A DNA stretch of 11,141 nucleotides from an uncultured Oscillospiraceae bacterium (lineage in GTDB: Bacteria; Bacillota; Clostridia; Oscillospirales; Ruminococcaceae), in assembly GCA_934481355.1 (NCBI GenBank), contig CAKSPH010000042.1, positions 1-11,141 on the forward strand. Reading direction: 5' to 3'. This document shows, piece after piece, positions 6,977 to 11,141 of the stretch. The translations under genes were made by a program, and so were the position numbers. Every line of letters starts with the position of its first letter. Within the stretch, counting starts at the first letter, position 1. The notes under the pieces are model-generated. The model searched no databases, was not told the DNA's origin, and saw only the letters and a list, made by a program, of their open reading frames with translations.

Positions 6977-7609
6977 TCACTTTTTCTTCTTGTATCCACA
7001 GTCGCAGAAGGGACCGCCGGATGCCAGCGTGTATTCCCTTATGAAATCCGAGGTCTTGCCGGCCTCTGCCATATTGTAGTCCAACCGGCACATTGCGGGC
7101 ACAAGGTCGTAAAGCCCGAGCTCCTTCGCGAGGGTGCAGATACCGCATTTTGTAAAGCGGGCTTCGTAACCGCTTCCGTCAGGGTAAATGAAGAGATCCA
7201 TGTTCCACGAATAGGGATTGCGGTCTGCTGCTTTCAGCGCGGCTGTCTGCTCCATTCCGGCAATATCCCTGGAGGTGAATTTCTTCTTACCGCTCTTGCG
7301 GCAGAACCACTTCACTGCGGGAATCATCATGGAGCTTGCGTAGTATTCGGCGAGCTGTTCCACTGTCGGGCGCTTAGGCATATGAAGAACTACCGCCGAG
7401 AGCATTGCACAGTTCACGATGTTCATTTTGAAGCGGTCAGCCTTTTCAAACTCCGGGATTTTCGCGATTATTCTGCGGTATTCCGGCTTTGCAGAATCGA
7501 TTATTTCTCTGGCTTCGCCTTTGTCATATCCCAGTATCCCGGTGAGCTGTTTTCTGAATGAACCTGAAAACATCAGCCACATTCCCCATGGCATTCCTGA
7601 ATATTTCAT
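6977..7609 (-). CDS. L-2-amino-thiazoline-4-carboxylic acid hydrolase (ATC hydrolase) family protein
   Basis: This is a 210-residue protein with no clear signal peptide. The C-terminal part (KCGICTLAKELGLYDLVPAM, LDYNMAE, and the closing PFCDC) fits the ATC hydrolase family, whose founding member opens a thiazoline ring on a route to L-cysteine. Conserved-looking cysteines are C155, C158, C174, C202 and C204. Most family members have no tested activity, so the substrate here is unknown. The ATG at 7609 has AAAGAGAGG (7618-7626) eight bases upstream. A strong promoter (7679-7707) and the operator at 7632-7653 indicate regulated, single-gene transcription. The tail ends in KKKK, 17 bases before a repeat element, which may have removed some original 3' sequence. 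Family assignment is from remembered motifs. Confidence 0.75.
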   Translation of the reverse strand: MKYSGMPWGMWLMFSGSFRKQLTGILGYDKGEAREIIDSAKPEYRRIIAKIPEFEKADRFKMNIVNCAMLSAVVLHMPKRPTVEQLAEYYASSMMIPAVKWFCRKSGKKKFTSRDIAGMEQTAALKAADRNPYSWNMDLFIYPDGSGYEARFTKCGICTLAKELGLYDLVPAMCRLDYNMAEAGKTSDFIREYTLASGGPFCDCGYKKKK

Positions 7610-7631
7610 GTTATGTACCTCTCTTTTCGCA

Positions 7632-7653
7632 TAAGTTAGAGTAAGCTAACTTA
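7632..7653. promoter_or_regulatory. Palindromic operator in the ATC-hydrolase leader
   Basis: TAAGTTAG-N6-CTAACTTA has perfect 8-base arms. It lies about 20 bases downstream of the predicted start site and just ahead of the RBS. The core GTTAG-N6-CTAAC is the same as at 1078-1093 and 4120-4139. Confidence 0.7.
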
Positions 7654-7678
7654 CTGTCATAGCTTTCCCTGTGATTTG

Positions 7679-7707
7679 ATTATATCACGGAAACGGATAT
7701 TTTTCAA
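7679..7707 (-). promoter_or_regulatory. Sigma-A promoter of the ATC-hydrolase gene
   Basis: On the minus strand TTGAAA (7702-7707) is followed by 17 bases and TATAAT (7679-7684). The start is expected near 7672, giving a leader of about 63 bases that contains the operator. Confidence 0.82.
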
Positions 7708-7739
7708 CAGGAAACGCTGGTATAAAGTGATTTTATGCG

Positions 7740-7803
7740 AAAAAATCTGCGGTAAACTCCGCCGGGAAAGTCGCAGCCGATAATCTGTGACTTTCCCGGC
7801 GGA
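7740..7803 (-). terminator. Terminator region of the 5'-nucleotidase gene with two alternative stems
   Basis: A perfect 15-bp stem is formed by 7789-7803 and 7758-7772, with a 16-base loop. On the minus strand a second possible stem, GCGG-AGTTTA-CCGC (7749-7762), follows and ends three bases before six T's (7740-7745). The two stems share bases 7758-7762, so they cannot both be complete. The simplest reading is a strong terminator for the gene ending at 7866. Confidence 0.65.
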
Positions 7804-7865
7804 TATTATGTTACAGCAGACAGCCGCGGAGCGTGGCGTTCCCGATACTGCGATACGGGGTCATA

Positions 7866-9710
7866 TTATCTTCTTCTGCGCGAAACAGCCATAATCGCCG
7901 CAGAAATTCCAACAGCGCATATGAGCACAGCCGCTGAGCCGGCACCGGTATTCGGGTTATCAGATACTCCGGAGGTATCTGCGGTTCCGGTAGTTTCGGA
8001 TGTTTCAGAAGTCCAGGATTCATCGGAGGTTTCGGGAGCTTCGTTCACGACAGTTATTCTGCCGCTTCCGCGCGGGTCGGAATATTCCCCTCCGACAGTG
8101 CCGCCGAGGTCGTCGGTTATGTAGTCGATGAGCGCCTGATTATCAAGGGAGATCTCCTTTGCGACCATGGGGCAGTCCCTGAACATCGTCATTCCGCTGC
8201 CGAAGCTGATAAGGTAATAATCGTGGGAAGCCACCGTATATGTCTTTCCGGGGTCAAGCGGCTCGTCGCCAACAAACACATTGCTTACGCGGTATTCGCC
8301 GTCAACGCCCATGAAGTTTCCGTCCTTGTCAGTCTTTACGGAAGATGGGATATAAGCGTTTATCTGATATGTAAGCCCGGAAACCTGAATGAAGCTGCCG
8401 TCCTCCTCGGGATAGTGCATCGCGCCTAGCTCAAGACAGTCGAGTATCTGCTGACCCGTGGCTTCTATGACGCAGAGGGAATTTCCGAACGGCTGTACGT
8501 CTATGATGTTCCCGTATGTGATGTCGCCTACCGCGATATTGGCGCGCACTCCTCCGCCGTTAATTATTGCGATGTCCGCTCCGGTCTTTGCACGGTAAGC
8601 GTCGGCGCAGAGGTCCCCGAGGTTGGTTTCAGAGTTCCTGACTGCGCGCGCCCCTGTGTCTGGATCGTTGACGGTGAGCTCAACGTCCGTCCTTGCGACA
8701 ACCGTTCCGGCGAGTTCGTTGTACTGCTCTTCTATTCCCGCGATGAAATCGGACGTATTCTGATATGCCTTGTATTCAGCGGAGTTTTCGTCCGTGGACA
8801 CTGTATAGTCGCCTTTGTTTATAAGAGTGCAGTCGACCTGATCCTGGGTTATGGTTATCTGACCGATAGTCTGGAGCTTGGTACCGGTAGATGTAAGCCA
8901 TACGTCATGCCTGTCCCTGTCCTCGTCCATTGCCGTTATCTGGCTGTGGGAATGCCCGTCAATGAAGCCGGTAAGTCCGCTGACGTGTTCTATCACCGAC
9001 GTGGAGCTCCATCTGTCGTCGTAAACGTAGTCACCCATGTGACCTATCGCGAACACATAGTCCGCACCGTCAGCATACGCAGCGTCTATCGCATTCTGGA
9101 CTGCGGTATAGAGCGCCGTCCCGTCATCTCCGCCGAGGAATCCGTAGATGTAATTACCGTTTTCGTCCTGAAAGTTTGAGGGTCTGCTGGAGGTCGGCGT
9201 TTCAGGCGTGGTTATCCCTATGAACGCTATCTTATACTGCTCGGCGTCGATGACCGTGTACGCCTGAAAAGGCTTTTCATCTGTCCTGAGGTCGGTGAAG
9301 TTCACTGAAAGATACGGAAACCGGGCTTCGCCTGCCAGCTTGAGGAACGTCTCAGCGCCGTAGTCGAACTCGTGATTTCCCGGAACCGCAGCGTCATAGC
9401 CAAGTTCGTTCATTATCTGCATCGGGTACTCTCCGTCTGAGAGCGTGCCGATAACTCCGCCCTGAATAAAATCTCCTGCGTCCACAAGGATAACGTTGTA
9501 TCCCTCGTCCTCCAGGCGCGCCCTGTATGCGGCAACGTCAGCCGCGCCATAGGTGGAATCGTCAGCCTCGAATCCGCAGTGCACGTCGTTCGTGTGAAGT
9601 ATGACTACGCCTTTGCTTTCCGCTTCTTCTGCGCCGGAAACAGTAGTGAACGTCATAAGCGATGACGTCAGCACTGCCGCAGAAGCAAGGAATGATATAA
9701 CATTCTTCAT
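7866..9710 (-). CDS. Cell-wall-anchored 5'-nucleotidase / metallophosphoesterase (UshA/YfkN type)
   Basis: This 614-residue secreted enzyme should remove phosphate from extracellular nucleotides, releasing nucleosides and phosphate for uptake. Parts in order are a signal peptide (about 1-26, ending VSGA), a metal-dependent phosphoesterase domain with HTNDVH (39-44), GDF (79-81), GNHEFD (111-116), IGHMGD and DGHSHS, and the C-terminal nucleotidase domain with NLGDLCADAYR, NGGGVRA and QPFGN. After a Ser/Thr/Glu-rich spacer comes NPNTG (585-589), then a hydrophobic segment and RRRR at the end, which is a sortase signal of the LPXTG kind with an N-P-x-T-G variant. The start at 9710 has AAGGGG nearby upstream. 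The repeat element at 9773-9895 begins about 60 bases upstream, so the promoter must lie in or next to it. The exact nucleotide preference is not visible. Confidence 0.93.
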   Translation of the reverse strand: MKNVISFLASAAVLTSSLMTFTTVSGAEEAESKGVVILHTNDVHCGFEADDSTYGAADVAAYRARLEDEGYNVILVDAGDFIQGGVIGTLSDGEYPMQIMNELGYDAAVPGNHEFDYGAETFLKLAGEARFPYLSVNFTDLRTDEKPFQAYTVIDAEQYKIAFIGITTPETPTSSRPSNFQDENGNYIYGFLGGDDGTALYTAVQNAIDAAYADGADYVFAIGHMGDYVYDDRWSSTSVIEHVSGLTGFIDGHSHSQITAMDEDRDRHDVWLTSTGTKLQTIGQITITQDQVDCTLINKGDYTVSTDENSAEYKAYQNTSDFIAGIEEQYNELAGTVVARTDVELTVNDPDTGARAVRNSETNLGDLCADAYRAKTGADIAIINGGGVRANIAVGDITYGNIIDVQPFGNSLCVIEATGQQILDCLELGAMHYPEEDGSFIQVSGLTYQINAYIPSSVKTDKDGNFMGVDGEYRVSNVFVGDEPLDPGKTYTVASHDYYLISFGSGMTMFRDCPMVAKEISLDNQALIDYITDDLGGTVGGEYSDPRGSGRITVVNEAPETSDESWTSETSETTGTADTSGVSDNPNTGAGSAAVLICAVGISAAIMAVSRRRR

Positions 9711-9730
9711 TTCTTTTTACCCCTTTTTTA

Positions 9731-9757
9731 ATTCTGTTCCATTCACTTTAACAGAAT
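9731..9757. promoter_or_regulatory. Inverted repeat upstream of the 5'-nucleotidase gene
   Basis: ATTCTGTT and AACAGAAT are perfect 8-base arms around 11 bases, placed about 20 bases before the start codon and next to the RBS. It may be an operator or a leader hairpin that affects ribosome access. No T-run follows on the minus strand, so it is not a normal terminator. Confidence 0.4.
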
Positions 9758-9772
9758 GGACAGATATATTAT

Positions 9773-9895
9773 GGTCACCTCTAAAAACCGGGACACGGGC
9801 AGATTTCGTATACTGATTGTATTTCAATGTTTGACAACAACGAAGATGATACAAACAGTAATAATCTGCCGTGAATAAGGTTTTTAGAGGCGTCC
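9773..9895. mobile_element. 123-bp TIR element (MITE-like), short relative of the 1102-1380 element
   Basis: The left end GGTCACCTCTAAAAACC (9773-9789) is identical to that at 6801. The right end (9879-9895, GGTTTTTAGAGGCGTCC) has a few changes near the tip. A second inverted repeat lies inside, CACGGGCAGATT on the left and AATCTGCCGTG on the right. The left block, the TTTGACAAC...GATGATAC middle and the right block are shared with 1102-1380, but the two large hairpin blocks of that element are absent. The flanks TTAT and CTAT could be a decayed 4-bp duplication. It sits between the dockerin gene's stop (9916) and the nucleotidase gene. Confidence 0.75.
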
Positions 9896-9915
9896 CTATG
9901 TTCCTGACCCGGAGA

Positions 9916-11141
9916 TCACGCGGATACTACCGCCCTGAGTATCGCGGCAGCGTCCAGCGCGTTTACTGTGCCATCGCCGTTAAAGTCGCACATCAGAGGA
10001 TTTGTACTCTCTGAGATACCAATGATCTCCTTTAACAGAGCCGCCGCATCCATAGCATTAAGTTCGCCGTTATTGTCGGCGTCGCCGGGGATGTCGCTGT
10101 ATTTGCAGACCATGACGATATATTCGCCGGCAGTTTCCGCTCCGGTTATTATTGCAGAACCGTCCGCGCCGACCTCTGAGCAGCACTTAAATACAAGCTT
10201 GTTGTCCACCAGCCTATATATGTTCGCAAATTGACCCGCAAATTCTTTGCGGAAACCAAGCCTGAGATCAGCCGGAATTCCTGTTCCCGCCGACTTGAAA
10301 TCAGCGCCGAAAACTCCGCGAAGCGTGCTCCTATCAGCGTTTCCGGGGAGCAGCGACAGATCTGCGGCAGGAGCCGAAGTCAGCTTTTCGCCGCTGACGA
10401 TCCAGCTTCTTGTGCTGTCCACAATGAACTCTGCGCGCACCTTTCTTTCCATGACAGCGCGAACGATCTCAGCAGGAACAGTAGTTTCACCGTTCAGATG
10501 GATCTGAACACTGCTGTTTTCAGGGGCTCTGCCGAGTGCGGACGCCATGTCCGTCCAGCTCTGTTCCGAGCCGTTGAGAGTCGGTTTTTTCCCGGCTGTT
10601 TCCGTTCCGGATGGACGCACATGACCGCCGTAGGAAATACCGGAGGACTTCTTCACGAACTCCGCCGCAAATGTGCAGTCGGCGGTCACGGTGAATGTGT
10701 ATCTGCCGTCAGTGAGCGCGACTTCCCTGCCGTCCATCGTGACGGACTTCACCCGATATCCGGAATCCGGAGTTACCGTCAGCGTTACCTCCGTACCGCT
10801 CTCATAGGACTTTGTACCGGGGGTAACTGTGCCGTTCGCGCCGGAATTTACCGTTACCGTAAAGCTGTCCGCCGGGATTTTTTCGAACTCCGCCGCAAAT
10901 GTGCAGTCGGCGGTCACGGTGAATGTGTATCTGCCGTCAGCGAGCGCGACTTCCCTGCCATCCATCGTGACGGACTTCACCCGATATCCGGAATCCGGAG
11001 TTACCGTCAGCGTTACCTCGGTGCCGCTCTCATAGGATTTCGTGCCCGGGGTCACCGTTCCGTCCGCGCCGGAATTTACCGTTACCGTAAAGCTGTCCGC
11101 CGGGATTTTTTCGAACTCCGCCGCAAATGTGCAGTCGGCGG
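9916..11141 (-). CDS. Secreted dockerin protein with InlB-B-like repeats (5' end outside window)
   Basis: The open frame runs through the right edge, so the N-terminus and any catalytic domain are not visible. An apparent start at 11055 is only an internal valine codon within a repeat. From the edge inward the protein has repeats of 76 residues (GTVTPGTKSYESGTEVTLTV, SGYRVKSVTMDGRE, YTFTVTADCTFAAEF), which resemble divergent InlB B-repeats, beta-rich modules of surface proteins. A serine/glycine linker and a domain of about 150 residues common ahead of ruminococcal dockerins follow. The C-terminus is a type I dockerin with two calcium loops, DADNNGELNAMD and DFNGDGTVNALD, each followed by a helix (AAALLKEI, AAAILRAV). 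Dockerins bind cohesins on scaffoldins, so the protein is probably part of a cellulosome-like or surface complex. Confidence 0.9.
   Translation of the reverse strand, partial: ADCTFAAEFEKIPADSFTVTVNSGADGTVTPGTKSYESGTEVTLTVTPDSGYRVKSVTMDGREVALADGRYTFTVTADCTFAAEFEKIPADSFTVTVNSGANGTVTPGTKSYESGTEVTLTVTPDSGYRVKSVTMDGREVALTDGRYTFTVTADCTFAAEFVKKSSGISYGGHVRPSGTETAGKKPTLNGSEQSWTDMASALGRAPENSSVQIHLNGETTVPAEIVRAVMERKVRAEFIVDSTRSWIVSGEKLTSAPAADLSLLPGNADRSTLRGVFGADFKSAGTGIPADLRLGFRKEFAGQFANIYRLVDNKLVFKCCSEVGADGSAIITGAETAGEYIVMVCKYSDIPGDADNNGELNAMDAAALLKEIIGISESTNPLMCDFNGDGTVNALDAAAILRAVVSA
10657..11141 (-). repeat. Tandem 228-bp coding repeats
   Basis: The string GAACTCCGCCGCAAATGTGC starts at 10657 and 10885 and, as far as visible, 11113, an exact 228-base period (76 codons). 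Two full units and the start of a third are in the window. The units differ at few bases, mostly third codon positions, with one Ala/Thr change seen, so they were duplicated recently or are being homogenised. Confidence 0.9.

Noticed and set aside
7811..8023. Minus-strand ORF of 70 codons overlapping the nucleotidase 3' end
   Set aside because: It is an out-of-frame reading of the nucleotidase spacer and sortase region, with no RBS.
11053..11055. Start codon of the dockerin gene at 11055
   Set aside because: This is GTG for a valine inside a repeat. The frame stays open with the same repeat sequence to the window edge.
10657..11141. CRISPR array
   Set aside because: The period is 228 bases, units are coding and nearly identical throughout, and there are no unique spacers.

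Overview
The window reads as a piece of a Gram-positive gut or rumen Clostridia chromosome, most likely Ruminococcus-like (Oscillospiraceae). Evidence for this is a secreted protein ending in a type I dockerin, a cell-wall nucleotidase with an NPNTG sortase-type tail, AGGAGG-like ribosome binding sites, and consensus sigma-A promoters (TTGACA/TATAAT with 17-bp spacers). Every gene except enolase is on the minus strand.

Layout, left to right. Positions 1-39 hold the right end of a repeat element that supplies the last codons and stop of an LCM-family methyltransferase gene (28-822). Upstream of that gene, in the same operon, is a short ORF (850-1056) that looks like the extreme N-terminus of an ABC exporter fused to its extreme C-terminus, an internal-deletion scar. 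It is preceded by a perfect palindromic operator. Positions 1102-1380 are a 279-bp repeat element. Next comes a two-gene operon read leftward from a perfect promoter at 3763-3791: a small DUF6110-like membrane protein and a heavy-metal P1B-type ATPase with an SCA motif, joined by a TAATG overlap. This pair resembles the ferrosome (fez) arrangement. Enolase (4278-5573, plus strand) has its own promoter, an operator at the transcription start and a strongly folded leader. A convergent alpha/beta hydrolase (5623-6597) lacks the family's HGG oxyanion motif and uses a promoter built into a 43-bp perfect palindrome. A second repeat element (6801-6959) lies between an ATC-hydrolase-family gene (6977-7609) and its likely terminator. 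Then come a sortase-anchored 5'-nucleotidase (7866-9710), a third repeat element (9773-9895), and the 3' part of a gene for a secreted protein with 76-residue InlB-B-like repeats and a dockerin (9916 to beyond the window edge).

Two themes link the genes. First, a repeat family shares a 17-bp terminal inverted repeat (GGTCACCTCTAAAAACC) around different, heavily folded interiors. Its copies sit at gene boundaries, and two supply the stop codon of the adjacent gene. Second, three operons (ABC remnant plus methyltransferase, enolase, ATC hydrolase) carry the same palindrome GTTAG-N6-CTAAC at or just after the promoter. This suggests one regulator controls them, and together with the metal ATPase it hints at a metal- or stress-responsive regulon. 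The regulator is not in the window and its signal is unknown.
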